The notes under the pieces are model-generated. The model saw nothing but the letters and a program-made list of their open reading frames with translations. It made no database searches and had not been told where the DNA came from. Position numbers and translations under genes: made by a program. Positions 55,408-63,863 of a DNA stretch of 64,000 nucleotides are shown here, piece by piece (the stretch's first letter is position 1; every line of letters starts with the position of its first letter). Origin of the DNA: an uncultured Granulosicoccus sp. (lineage in GTDB: Bacteria > Pseudomonadota > Gammaproteobacteria > Granulosicoccales > Granulosicoccaceae); the NCBI GenBank assembly GCA_947499955.1, contig CANMQI010000018.1, positions 52,232 to 116,231 of the forward strand, in the 5' to 3' direction.

Positions 55408-56013
55408 TTACCAGCCAATGACTGGACGTGAAGACTCGCGAGCAATCTCGACGTTGTCCGCCCATGAGATTTCACCGGTTTCCAGATCAGTGAGCTCCAG
55501 ATTCATCGAATAATAAATGAGTTCACGCTTGTTGAGGCGCCACTGTCGGGCCTGCTTCTTCTCGATGGAGCGTAGAGTGCCTGACAGGATATAGTCAGCG
55601 CCCAGTTGTCGACCTTCTGCAACGCGCTCTTCCGGGGGCACGAAACCGGAGTACTGATAATCCGCTTCATCGAGCAGATTGCCGCGCTGTTTGCGATTGA
55701 TGAATCGATATTCGCCCGATTTTATCAACGCCAGGCGGATATCGTCGGTAATACCGCTGGTGCTGATGTGTTCCGACGTTTCATTATCCACGCCATAAAT
55801 CACGATGATCGGCTTGACGGTTTCCGTGACGATATTGGGTGAAGAAAGCAGGCTGTCAGTCAGAGCGTCGACTATCTGCTTCTTGTCGGAGAAATCATAG
55901 CTGGCGTCGTAGTGTTTCTCGGCCTGTGGATCCAGCGTACGTGTGGTTGCCACGCAGCCACCGAGAATACCAGTCAGGAGTGCCAGTGACAGGAGGCCAG
56001 CCAGTCGTTTCAT
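55408..56013 (-). CDS. lpoB: LpoB-like penicillin-binding-protein activator lipoprotein
   Basis: LpoB in Escherichia coli is an outer-membrane lipoprotein that activates PBP1B through the periplasm. The 201-residue protein from MKRLAGLLSL has lipobox LGGC (about 18-21). The folded domain follows: PIIVIYGVDNETSEHISTSG, DIRLALIKSGEYRFINRKQR, LGADYILSGTLRSIEK and YYSMNLELTDLETGEISWAD. The long disordered linker of enterobacterial LpoB is short here, as in other non-enteric relatives. No good ribosome site is visible, and 54 open codons upstream are probably not used. Confidence 0.85.
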   Translation of the reverse strand: MKRLAGLLSLALLTGILGGCVATTRTLDPQAEKHYDASYDFSDKKQIVDALTDSLLSSPNIVTETVKPIIVIYGVDNETSEHISTSGITDDIRLALIKSGEYRFINRKQRGNLLDEADYQYSGFVPPEERVAEGRQLGADYILSGTLRSIEKKQARQWRLNKRELIYYSMNLELTDLETGEISWADNVEIARESSRPVIGW

Positions 56014-56472
56014 CCGGGGGCCATTCGAAAAAGTGCCAATCTGCGATCTGCGGGATTGACGGGTGACTGCCACGGTCGCAGGCGAATCGGCGTTGATACG
56101 GTGGTGATGCATGCGGATCTCCGGAATGCGTCGAGAAAGCGAGAATGATGGGGTCGTAAGTGTGGAGTGGACCAACCGGCGCAGAATACGTGATGTTCCT
56201 TAACACCAGATTAACCAGTTAGTGACAGAAATGAGAAGCAGTTAGCATTTTATTTGATTGCCTGCACAACAGTTCCTGAGAATGTTAACCGTCTGTAAAT
56301 TCTCGAAATGGTCTGTGATAGCTTCGTTGAACCACTCCTGTTGCACTGAATGAGCTGTGATGACCGGCGCAAGGCTGGTGTCGCATCTGTCAATGGATAT
56401 CACTTGTATCAGCGAAGAGTATCGGCCACGTTCACCGCAAGCTGACGCATGCAGGCAATCGAGGTTCCGGCT
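56014..56472. other. 459-base divergent intergenic region
   Basis: No credible gene is visible. The centre is AT-rich and has three TTAAC motifs (56200, 56211 and 56285) that might be promoter or regulator sites for lpoB (minus strand) or the small membrane protein (plus strand). No confident boxes can be drawn. Confidence 0.45.
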
Positions 56473-56892
56473 ATGGAAAGTATCCAGATAATGGTAAAAC
56501 CGAACAGACAACTGGTCAGGAAAGCCGACAGCCCGGCCCCCGAACAGGAAGAGGAGTTCGGGATGCTGTTGGCGCAGAAGCCTGCAAACCGCCAGACCAA
56601 GGGGTCTTCGACCAAGTCCCGCCTGATTCTGCATGGCAGTTTGTTCACCATCGGGCTGATCAGTTCAATCAGTTGCCTGGCGGCCATGCTCTATACCTCC
56701 CGTGGTGAGGAAGTTGCACAGAATCTGGGCTTGCATCGTGTCGCCAACAGTCTGGAAAATATCCTGTCCTTGCTGGCCTATCCGGTACTGATGTTCACGG
56801 TCATCCTGACGCTGTACGCTGCTCAACAGCTATATCGCTTGTACAAGGAAGCCAGCCAGGTGACGACACTGCGTCGGCGTCGCTTGAAATAA
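56473..56892 (+). CDS. Small two-helix membrane protein, unknown function
   Basis: I do not recognise this family. I take the ATG at 56473 (MESIQIMVKP, 139 residues), with GAGG nine bases upstream; an ATG at 56449 would add eight residues. A charged, Gln/Glu/Lys-rich cytoplasmic start precedes two membrane helices (about 55-76 and 100-122). The tail is basic (LRRRRLK). It is convergent with the DUF6524-like gene. Confidence 0.65.
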   Translation: MESIQIMVKPNRQLVRKADSPAPEQEEEFGMLLAQKPANRQTKGSSTKSRLILHGSLFTIGLISSISCLAAMLYTSRGEEVAQNLGLHRVANSLENILSLLAYPVLMFTVILTLYAAQQLYRLYKEASQVTTLRRRRLK

Positions 56893-56926
56893 TCGGCGTT
56901 CACTCTCGAGGGCACGCAAGAGTGTT

Positions 56927-57361
56927 TCAGCGGTCGATATCACCCGCTTCATCGGTAACCACCTGACCTGTCGCCCGTCTCCAGATGATGGCACCAGACA
57001 GACCGATGCCCAGAAAAGCACTGTACAGAACAAGCGCCAGCCATTCCATCGATTGCTGATTGCCGGAGGATACCCATCCTTCCTGCAGTGACAGATATAC
57101 CAGTGCTGCGAAAAAGACCAGAACGATAAAGGTGCCGAGCTTGCCAAGCGCCTTCCAGGCTGCGATCAGCAGCACCAGATTGATGACGATGGCAATCATG
57201 GCGCCGAGGATGACCCAGGCGTCTGTGGGGTTTTCGTTGTTACTGACCCAGTGAAAGACCGAAGTACCACTGGGGTTATAGGATGCAAACACGATGACTG
57301 CCGCAATCAGCAGGCGAGTCAGCAGTACGCCGGGCGAAGAGTCTCTGATGGCCTGAATCAT
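56927..57361 (-). CDS. Small four-helix membrane protein (DUF6524-like)
   Basis: The 144-residue protein has four membrane helices (about 13-29, 47-66, 73-92, 107-126). The segment FASYNPSGTSVFHWV after helix 1 recalls the uncharacterised DUF6524 family, a tentative match from memory of the pattern. The cytoplasmic tail is acidic. It lies 38 bases upstream of the BMP-type permease gene end, on the same strand but transcribed away from it into the convergent neighbour. The function is unknown. Confidence 0.55.
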   Translation of the reverse strand: MIQAIRDSSPGVLLTRLLIAAVIVFASYNPSGTSVFHWVSNNENPTDAWVILGAMIAIVINLVLLIAAWKALGKLGTFIVLVFFAALVYLSLQEGWVSSGNQQSMEWLALVLYSAFLGIGLSGAIIWRRATGQVVTDEAGDIDR

Positions 57362-57399
57362 GATGCGTTGTCGTAGCGTCGGAGGGTGATATGCCCAGA

Positions 57400-58344
57400 C
57401 TATAGACGTTCGCCACGGCGATAGGGCTTCAACAATGCCTTGGGGTACTCGGCACGGCGTGCCACGATGATCATGGCCACAATGCTTAACACATAGGGCA
57501 GCATCAGGAAGAACTGATAGGGGATATAGGCCCCTGCCTGCTGTTGCATGCGAACCTGGAATGCGTCCAGTCCGGCGAACAGCAGAGCACCCAGCAAGGC
57601 CTTGCCGGGGCGCCAGGAGGCAAAGATGACCAGCGCTACGCAGATCCAGCCTCGACCATTGATCATGCCGAAATAGAAGGCGTCGAATGCGCTGATGGTC
57701 AGCGAAGCACCACCAATGGCCATCAGCGCGCTGCCCAGCATCACCGCCAGAGTACGAACCCTGATGACATCGATTCCCTGTGCCTCCAGAGCCACCGGAT
57801 TCTCACCGGCAATGCGCATGGCCAGCCCCCATGGCGTGCGGTACAGCACATACATGATGATGGGCACGACAAGAAAGGCGGTGTAGGTCAATGGGGTATG
57901 GGAGAACAGTGCTTCACCCAGAAAAGGCAGGGAAGAGAGGATGGGGACATCGATGTTCTGGAAAGGCACGATCTTTGGCGGAGAGGTGCTCTCCGGCAAC
58001 AGCATCTTGATGATGAAATAGCTCAGTGACGATGCCAGCAGGGTGATGCCTATGCCGGTCACATGCTGCGAGAGGCCCAGCGATACCGTGAAGCTGGCAT
58101 GCAGGAGGCCAAGCATGGCGCCGACGGCTGCGGCGAACAGAACGGCACCAATCAGATCGCCGCCGTTGTAGACCCACAACCAGCCGGACATGGCTCCGGC
58201 GGTCATGATGCCCTCGATCCCCAGATTCAGGACGCCGGCTCGTTCGCAGATCAGTTCGCCGAGTGTGGCAAAGATCAATGGACAGGCTATGCGTATGGTG
58301 GCGGCCCAGAAGCTGGCACTGATCAGTATGTCCAGAATGTCCAT
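57400..58344 (-). CDS. BMP-type (nucleoside-like) ABC permease, second subunit
   Basis: The 314-residue permease has about eight to nine helices and the BPD_transp_2 pattern of branched-chain, sugar and nucleoside importers: ATLGELICERAGVLNLGIEG at the N-terminus, then VTGIGITLLASSLSYF and FGMINGRGWICVALVIFASW. The N-terminal ERAGVLNLGIEG is characteristic of the YufQ/NupQ-like subunit. It overlaps the first permease gene by one base (TGATG) and closes the four-gene operon binding protein, ATPase, permease, permease. Confidence 0.93.
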   Translation of the reverse strand: MDILDILISASFWAATIRIACPLIFATLGELICERAGVLNLGIEGIMTAGAMSGWLWVYNGGDLIGAVLFAAAVGAMLGLLHASFTVSLGLSQHVTGIGITLLASSLSYFIIKMLLPESTSPPKIVPFQNIDVPILSSLPFLGEALFSHTPLTYTAFLVVPIIMYVLYRTPWGLAMRIAGENPVALEAQGIDVIRVRTLAVMLGSALMAIGGASLTISAFDAFYFGMINGRGWICVALVIFASWRPGKALLGALLFAGLDAFQVRMQQQAGAYIPYQFFLMLPYVLSIVAMIIVARRAEYPKALLKPYRRGERL

Positions 58345-59390
58345 CAGCGGCGCACCCGATAGCGAGACAGCATCAAACCGATCAGGACGCTCAGGACCGC
58401 TGAGGCGACCATGATATCGGCGATATAGCTGGGCACGCCCAGAGCGCGGCCCATGGAATCAGCGCCGACCGAAATACCGGCCAGAAAGGTGGCAGACAGA
58501 ACCACTCCCAGTGGGTGCAGATTTGCCAGCATGGCCACGGCAATTCCGGTGTAGCCGAATCCCGGCGACAGATCGAGCGTCAGATAGCCTTTCAGCCCCG
58601 CCACCTCGCTGACTCCGGCGGCACCGGCCAGTGCGCCGCTGAGCATGGCCACCCAGAAAAGTGTGCGTGTGGCTGGTATGCCGGCATGTCGGGCGGCATT
58701 GCTGTTGAGACCCAGGGCCTTGACGCTGAAGCCGAACACACTGAAGCGCAGCAACAGCCACAACACAATGGCAGCAGCGAGCGCAACATAGAGCCCGGCA
58801 TGCAGGCGGGTGCGAGGGACAAGTGCCGGCAACACCCCGGCGTCGATAATGGGAGCGGCCTGTGGCCATCCCATGGACATGGGATCACGCAGAGGGCCTT
58901 CCAGGGCATAACTCACCAGCAGCAGAATCACGAAATTGAGCAGCAGCGTGGTGACCACTTCGTCCACGCTCAATCGCGTCTTCAGGTACCAGGGCAAGAG
59001 CAGGGCGCAACCACCGGCCAGGGCTCCGGCGACAAACAACAGTGGAATCATCCAGAAGGCGTTCAAGTCCATCAATCCGGTACCAACCAGAGTCGCTGCC
59101 AGAGCGCCGCAGTAGAGTTGCCCTTCGGCACCGATATTGTAGAAGCGTGCCCGAAAGGCAATGGCCGCCGCCAGGCCGGTGAGCGTCAGAGGGATAGCTC
59201 TGGAGAGCGTTTCCGTCAAGGCAAAGGTAGAGCCGAATGCACCGATCGCCATCATTCGAAAAGCATCGATGATCGATTCGCCGGCCCAGATAATGAGCAG
59301 TGAGGCCAGTAGCAACGATAGGGCGATAGCCATGATCGGGGCTGCAAGCGAGAGCCACCAGGGGACTGATTCACGAAGTTCCAGGCGCAT
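58344..59390 (-). CDS. BMP-type (nucleoside-like) ABC permease, first subunit
   Basis: The 348-residue permease starts at 59390 (MRLELRESVPWW) and has about ten helices. It carries the YufP/NupP-like pattern: IPLTLTGLAAAIAFRARFYN, IGAEGQLYCGALAATLVGTG, DEVVTTLLLNFVILLL and GFGYTGIAVAMLANLHPLG. It forms the heterodimeric channel with the second permease. It begins 16 bases after the ATPase stop. Confidence 0.93.
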   Translation of the reverse strand: MRLELRESVPWWLSLAAPIMAIALSLLLASLLIIWAGESIIDAFRMMAIGAFGSTFALTETLSRAIPLTLTGLAAAIAFRARFYNIGAEGQLYCGALAATLVGTGLMDLNAFWMIPLLFVAGALAGGCALLLPWYLKTRLSVDEVVTTLLLNFVILLLVSYALEGPLRDPMSMGWPQAAPIIDAGVLPALVPRTRLHAGLYVALAAAIVLWLLLRFSVFGFSVKALGLNSNAARHAGIPATRTLFWVAMLSGALAGAAGVSEVAGLKGYLTLDLSPGFGYTGIAVAMLANLHPLGVVLSATFLAGISVGADSMGRALGVPSYIADIMVASAVLSVLIGLMLSRYRVRR

Positions 59391-59406
59391 CAGGTCTTGT
59401 TCGTTG

Positions 59407-60984
59407 TCATGTGGCGTTGTTGTCGAAGGCGCCTGACATCCGCAGGCCCAGTTCGCGAGGAGTGAGTCCGGCACCGGGCAATGACTCGCTCATGTGTCCG
59501 TCGTGCATGACAACCACCCTGTCGGAAAGACGCAGCAGTTCATCCAGGTCCTCGGTGATCAGCAATATGCCGGCCCCTCGGTTGCGGGCATCGATAAGCA
59601 AGGAGTGGACGGTAGCAATGGCGCCTTCATCAAGGCCACGGGTGGGCTGGTTGGCCAGGATGACATCGGGGTCACGGGCCAGGTTGCGCGCCAGAATCAG
59701 TTTCTGCATATTGCCGCCGGAAAGCAGCCCAACCGGTTGCTCTTCATTGTGGCAGCGTACGTCGTACTCATCGATCAGCTGGCAGGCCTGTTGCCGTGCC
59801 GTACGTCTGTCGAGCACCATGCCCATGCGCCAGACGGGTTCCTGACCCAGTTCATCGAGCAACAGGTTCTCCCACAGGCTCATCTCGCTGACAACGCCGT
59901 CGGTGTGCCGGTCCTCCGGAATGCGGGCCAGGCCCTTGCTGGTCAGCAGGCGCGGCGAGGGTTTTTTCAGAGTTTCACCCTGCAGCAGAAACTCACCTTC
60001 GTCGGGCGTGCAGAGACCGGACAGGACACTGGCAAGAACAGCCTGCCCGTTGCCGGATACACCGGCAACGCCGACAATTTCGTGCGATCTGACCTGCAGG
60101 TCGATGTTGCTCAGGATGATTCTGTGGGTTGCCCGGTCCCGCACCGTAACCGCCCTCAGAGCCAGTATTTCCTCGCCGGCAGGTCGTGCTTCCACACAGG
60201 GACGTTCGACTGCCCGCCCGACGATCATCTCTGCCAGCTGATTGCGATCGACGGTTGCGGTCTCGGCGTTTCCGACCACTTCGCCTCCGCGAAGCACAAC
60301 GACGCGATCGCTGATGGCCAGTACTTCGTGCAGTTTGTGAGAGATGATGATGATGGCAAGACCGCGAGAGGCCATGCTGCGCAAGAGTACGAAAAGGTCA
60401 TCGACCTCCTGCGGTGTCAGCACTGCCGTGGGTTCGTCCAGAATCAGGATCCGGACATTGCGATACAGGGCCTTGAGAATTTCCACTCGCTGGCGTTCGC
60501 CCACGGTCAGGTCCCTGACCGGACTGTCGATGTTCACGTTCAATCCGGCATCTTGCATGATCTGTTGCAGACGCTTGCGAGCCACAGAACGTCGGCTGAA
60601 AGGCTGCCAGAGCGACTCGGTGCCGAGCATGATGTTGTCCAGAACGGACAGATTATCCGCCAGTGTGAAGTGCTGGTGAACCATGCCGATGCCGCGTTTC
60701 AGTGCGTCCTCGGGAGAATGCTGTTCCAGTGGTTCTCCGAACGCCTCGATGGTGCCACTGTCTGCACGGTAGTGACCGAACAGGATATTCATCAACGTGG
60801 TCTTGCCGGCACCGTTTTCACCCAGTAGTGCAACGATTTCGCCGGTGTGCAGGGACAGGCTGATGTTCTGATTGGCGGCCAGAGAACCGAAGCGTTTGGT
60901 GATGCCACTGATGGACAGGATGGGGGCGACGGAATCGCCTGATGCGATATCGGCAGATGCCGGATTCACAGAGAGCGATTCCAT
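59407..60984 (-). CDS. BMP-type ABC importer ATPase with two nucleotide-binding domains
   Basis: The 525-residue protein from MESLSVNP (GGA nine bases upstream; a GTG at 61026 is less likely) has two fused ABC domains. The first has Walker A GENGAGKTT (55-63), Q-loop GMVHQHF, signature LTVGERQRVEI and Walker B ILILDEP. The second has a degenerate P-loop, GVSGNGQAVL, lacking the Lys-Ser/Thr, but an intact signature LSGGNMQK. This asymmetry is usual in the YufO/NupO and RbsA-like family. It energises the two permeases encoded downstream. Confidence 0.94.
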   Translation of the reverse strand: MESLSVNPASADIASGDSVAPILSISGITKRFGSLAANQNISLSLHTGEIVALLGENGAGKTTLMNILFGHYRADSGTIEAFGEPLEQHSPEDALKRGIGMVHQHFTLADNLSVLDNIMLGTESLWQPFSRRSVARKRLQQIMQDAGLNVNIDSPVRDLTVGERQRVEILKALYRNVRILILDEPTAVLTPQEVDDLFVLLRSMASRGLAIIIISHKLHEVLAISDRVVVLRGGEVVGNAETATVDRNQLAEMIVGRAVERPCVEARPAGEEILALRAVTVRDRATHRIILSNIDLQVRSHEIVGVAGVSGNGQAVLASVLSGLCTPDEGEFLLQGETLKKPSPRLLTSKGLARIPEDRHTDGVVSEMSLWENLLLDELGQEPVWRMGMVLDRRTARQQACQLIDEYDVRCHNEEQPVGLLSGGNMQKLILARNLARDPDVILANQPTRGLDEGAIATVHSLLIDARNRGAGILLITEDLDELLRLSDRVVVMHDGHMSESLPGAGLTPRELGLRMSGAFDNNAT

Positions 60985-61050
60985 CGTCGGTTTTCCGTAC
61001 TGTGGCGGAGAGAGTCTTGTAGACACCGTGTTGTGTTACAGCCAGGTGTG

Positions 61051-62043
61051 TCAGTAGGTGGACTTGGGCTCCTCATCATTGATGTCGATCGTGAGCTCTC
61101 CGGCCAGAATCGCGGTACGGGTCTCCTCGACTCTGGACTTGATGTCGGCATCAACGCGATCTTCGAACTCATGGTAGGGCGCAAGCGAGGCGCCACCCTT
61201 GGCCATCATGGTCCATTCCTTGTAATCCTCGGCAGAGAATGATCCGGCCTTGACGCGTTCTACCGCATGGGCGATGGCGTTTTCCATGTGCCACAGCGCC
61301 GAGGTGACCACGACATCGGTGCCGTTCTCTTCCTTGTTCATGTCATTCACATTGCCGAAGGCCAGAATACCCTTCTCCCGAGCGGCGTCGACCACACCAG
61401 CACGCTCGGCGTACATGATGTCGGCACCCGCTTCGATCTGTGCAAATGCGGCTTCCTTCGCCTTTGGTGGGTCGTACCAGCTACCGATGAAGGTCACCTT
61501 GAATTCGACATCCGGATTGACGGCCCTTGCACCAGCCATGAAGGCATGAAACAGCCGGTTCACTTCGCCGATCGGGTAACCACCGACCATGCCGATGCGA
61601 TTGCTGGTCGTCATGCTGCCGGCAACCATACCCATCAGATAGCAAGGTTCATGGATGTAGTTGTCGAACACGGAAAAGTTGTCACCATGTGGTTCGAAGG
61701 GGTCGCCCATCAGGTAGGCGGTGTCAGGATAATCATCTGCCACCTTGCGAGCTTCGCGGCTGATACCGAAGGCTTCGCCGACAATCAGGTCTACACCGCT
61801 TTCGCTGTATTCACGCAGGACTCGCACGTAGTCGGTGTTGGCAACTTTCTCGGAGTAGTCATATTCGATTTCACCGGCATCTTCGAGGGCCTGCAGGGCT
61901 TGATGAAGGCGAGCATCCCACTTCTGTTGAATGGGCTGCGTATAGATGCCGGCAACCTTGATGGTGTCTGCCAGCAAGGGAGACGAGCTGACGGCGAGGG
62001 CACTGGCAAGCAGCCATGTGGTCAGTTTGTGTTTCACGGACAT
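61051..62043 (-). CDS. BMP-family (basic membrane protein / PnrA-like) binding protein
   Basis: The 330-residue protein starts at 62043, with GGAG eight bases upstream, and has a signal peptide cut after PLLA (about residue 25). The body matches BMP/PnrA-like proteins: VAGIYTQPIQQKWDARLHQA, VDLIVGEAFGISREARKVAD, YPDTAYLMGDP and GADIMYAERAGVVDAAREKG. Characterised members bind purine nucleosides or similar ligands; the ligand here is not proven. It heads the importer operon and has a structured upstream region (62091-62179). Confidence 0.92.
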   Translation of the reverse strand: MSVKHKLTTWLLASALAVSSSPLLADTIKVAGIYTQPIQQKWDARLHQALQALEDAGEIEYDYSEKVANTDYVRVLREYSESGVDLIVGEAFGISREARKVADDYPDTAYLMGDPFEPHGDNFSVFDNYIHEPCYLMGMVAGSMTTSNRIGMVGGYPIGEVNRLFHAFMAGARAVNPDVEFKVTFIGSWYDPPKAKEAAFAQIEAGADIMYAERAGVVDAAREKGILAFGNVNDMNKEENGTDVVVTSALWHMENAIAHAVERVKAGSFSAEDYKEWTMMAKGGASLAPYHEFEDRVDADIKSRVEETRTAILAGELTIDINDEEPKSTY

Positions 62044-62090
62044 GCAATGGCTCCAGGAAAAGCTAGTGAATTGCCGGGGCGGCGTGCGCA

Positions 62091-62142
62091 AGCATCAGAT
62101 TGGCGACTGACGATTTTTTCAATCGTGTAACAATCTGATGCT
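62091..62142 (-). promoter_or_regulatory. 12-bp perfect inverted repeat upstream of the BMP operon
   Basis: AGCATCAGATTG (62091-62102) and CAATCTGATGCT (62131-62142) are perfect inverted arms around 28 bases that contain a second stem, ACGATT/AATCGT (62110-62126). In RNA this gives one long two-part stem-loop in the 5' leader, ending 48 bases before the binding-protein ATG. In DNA it is a large dyad just past the candidate -10 box. It could be an operator, an attenuator or an unknown RNA element. Confidence 0.6.
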
Positions 62143-62150
62143 TCTGACAG

Positions 62151-62179
62151 AGCCTACGAGGGAGTAGGCACCGGGTCAA
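62151..62179 (-). promoter_or_regulatory. Candidate promoter for the BMP importer operon
   Basis: On the minus strand TTGACC (62179-62174) and TAGGCT (62156-62151) are 17 bases apart. The -35 is good and the -10 weak, which fits a regulated promoter. A 6-bp hairpin, GCCTAC/GTAGGC (62152-62169), overlaps the boxes. Transcription from here would begin near the large inverted repeat. Confidence 0.4.
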
Positions 62180-62381
62180 CTGTTGATGCAGGATATGTGA
62201 TTGTGTACCTGTGGCTTGTGTTGTCAGACCGGTCCGGGAGATGATCATTGATTCCCTCGGGTGTGTCCGGCCCTGATCGCTGTTCGTCCCCTGTGTCCAT
62301 TCATTCTTGTGCGAGGAGCCTGTCTGACTTGTTCTTGATCATTTCTTGCCCGTTGCGGGCGCCCATTGGTGTTGTGTTGTC

Positions 62382-62936
62382 ATGACTGAGCTCGTTGATC
62401 AGGATGCCGAATTGTGGATCTTCGGGTATGGATCGCTGATCTGGCGGCCCGCTTTCGAACACGACAGGCGTCAGGCAGCCGGCCTGGCGGGGTATGAGCG
62501 TCGTTTCTGTCAGGCCTCGCATGACCACAGGGGAACACCCGCCTTGCCGGGTCGGGTTGTCACCTTGCTGCCAGTGCCAGGTAGCGTCTGCCACGGAATG
62601 GCCTACAAACTTCCGGATCGTGGTCGCGGCGAGATACTCGAGTATCTCGATCATCGTGAACAGGATGGGTATGAACGACTGTATGCGCCTCTACATGTGG
62701 AAGGCGGAATGAGGGTGGCCGGCCTTACGTGGGTGGCTCATGAATCCAACCCTTCCTGGCGTGCGGGTGAGAGTCTGGAGGATGTCGCTCGACTGATTGC
62801 CGAGCGTCATGGTCCCAGTGGTAGTAACCGGGAATATCTGTACGAGCTGGAGCAGGCGCTGAATGCGTTGGAAATGCCTGATCCGCATGTCAGCGAACTG
62901 TCGCAGCGGGTCAGGCAGTTGGCCAACGAGGACTGA
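62382..62936 (+). CDS. ChaC-like gamma-glutamylcyclotransferase
   Basis: ChaC-family enzymes cleave glutathione (or gamma-glutamyl peptides) to 5-oxoproline and a dipeptide or amino acid in the cytoplasm. The 184-residue protein from MTELVDQD has the substrate-binding loop FGYGSLIW (14-21), the HDHRGTPALPGRVVTL stretch, and the region EILEYLDHREQDGYERL, where the catalytic Glu is expected. The length is near the family norm. It is convergent, with a 16-base gap, with a lipoprotein gene. Confidence 0.88.
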   Translation: MTELVDQDAELWIFGYGSLIWRPAFEHDRRQAAGLAGYERRFCQASHDHRGTPALPGRVVTLLPVPGSVCHGMAYKLPDRGRGEILEYLDHREQDGYERLYAPLHVEGGMRVAGLTWVAHESNPSWRAGESLEDVARLIAERHGPSGSNREYLYELEQALNALEMPDPHVSELSQRVRQLANED

Positions 62937-62952
62937 ATCGCCCGCCGGATGC

Positions 62953-63411
62953 TCAGTATTTTTTCAGGTTGAGAGGGACGGTGCCTTTCTTGGCATCCTC
63001 ACAGGTGAGTTGCAGGCTGTATGAATCCTTGCTGGCGACGCCGAAGCATTTCCCCCGAACGGGGCGTACCTGACCCTTGTCCAATGCCTGGTAAGTGAGT
63101 TTGGCCGCCCGACCTTCCAGTGTTCCCTTGTAAGTCTCCACCACGGGTATGCCCTTGTAGTCACCCTTTCTGGACATGGTGAAGTCAGTACCGTTCTGCT
63201 CGATGGTGATTGTCAGCTCGGGGTAGTCGCTATCCTGCCAGCGACCGGACAGTTGCGGTGTCGGGTAATCCTTCAAGGCCTGCGTGTCGCCTCGCATGGA
63301 TTCGGGAAGTGATGCGCGGATGTCTTCTGGCAGCACCGAGCAGGCGGTAGCGGCAAGCAATGTCGTGAACAGGGATACCACTAATAGAGGGGAGGGCTTG
63401 TTTGTCTTCAT
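62953..63411 (-). CDS. Small lipoprotein, unknown function
   Basis: The 152-residue protein has a lipoprotein signal with lipobox ATAC (about 21-24). A soluble domain with beta character follows: LSGRWQDSDYPELTITIEQN, MSRKGDYKGIPVVETYKGTL and SYSLQLTCEDAKKG, with two further cysteines. I do not recognise the family; it may be a lipocalin-like or small beta-sandwich fold. Its upstream region runs into a 13-bp minisatellite. Confidence 0.7.
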   Translation of the reverse strand: MKTNKPSPLLVVSLFTTLLAATACSVLPEDIRASLPESMRGDTQALKDYPTPQLSGRWQDSDYPELTITIEQNGTDFTMSRKGDYKGIPVVETYKGTLEGRAAKLTYQALDKGQVRPVRGKCFGVASKDSYSLQLTCEDAKKGTVPLNLKKY

Positions 63412-63467
63412 GATCGCATAGTCGGTTCAAGGGCCTCCCTTGATGGTAGACACTAATGAGTGCTTGT

Positions 63468-63610
63468 GAGGCGTGCTGGCGAGGCGTGCTTGTGAGGCGT
63501 GCTTGTGAGGCGTGCTTGTGAGGCGTGCTTGTGAGGCGTGCTTGTGAGGCGTGCTGGTGAGGCGTGCTGGTGAGGCGTGCTGGTGAGGCGTGCTGGTGAG
63601 GCGTGCTGGC
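63468..63610. repeat. 13-bp minisatellite, eleven uninterrupted units
   Basis: Eleven head-to-tail units of GAGGCGTGCTKGY fill 143 bases exactly. Variants are ordered in blocks: one ending TGGC, five ending TTGT, four ending TGGT, one ending TGGC. A partial unit precedes (GAGTGCTTGT at about 63458) and GAGTTTGTG follows. The block order suggests expansion by slippage or unequal exchange. Confidence 0.97.
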
Positions 63611-63835
63611 GAGTTTGTGATCGTTTTACTGGCACCGTGAAGGCCAGATATCCAACCGAGACATCGATAAGCCGGGCGACCGACAGTACTCACGGATGGG
63701 CACTTGAGTCGTAGAGTTACACGGCCCCACCAAAAACCCTAACGTTATCAAGAGGCAAGCACTATAACTCGTGATTGTTGACCTATTGTCACGAGATCCA
63801 TCTGGAAAAAAGTCATCAAATTTTCAAGAAACCCA

Positions 63836-63863
63836 TTGTTTTTCGCTCGGAAGTCCGTAGAAT
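63836..63863 (+). promoter_or_regulatory. Candidate strong promoter facing the right edge
   Basis: TTGTTT (63836-63841) and TAGAAT (63858-63863) are 16 bases apart. An A/T-rich stretch with A- and T-tracts (about 63806-63832) lies just upstream like an UP element, and a GC-rich stretch follows. The arrangement resembles stable-RNA promoters, but the gene served is outside the window. Confidence 0.4.

Larger units (their letters stand above)
62044..62381. other. 338-base divergent intergenic region with structured leader
   Basis: No gene fits here. It holds the large inverted repeat and candidate promoter of the BMP operon (listed separately). It also holds a palindromic TCAACTGTTGA (62176-62186) and, on the other side, the undefined start signals of the ChaC-like gene. 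Confidence 0.5.

Noticed and set aside
56242..56687. Minus-strand open frames opposite the two-helix membrane protein
   Set aside because: They overlap a better-supported plus-strand gene with a good ribosome site and membrane helices.
59407..60984. Broken second ATPase domain in the BMP ATPase
   Set aside because: The degenerate second P-loop is normal for this two-domain family and the signature motif is intact.
62044..62381. Purine riboswitch upstream of the BMP operon
   Set aside because: The three-way junction with conserved P1-P2-P3 loops is not visible; the structure is a nested hairpin instead.
63427..63693. 88-codon minus-strand open frame with repeated Thr/Pro/His/Ala/Arg peptide
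   Set aside because: It is produced by the 13-bp repeat being free of stops; there is no ribosome site or family and the flanks are non-coding.
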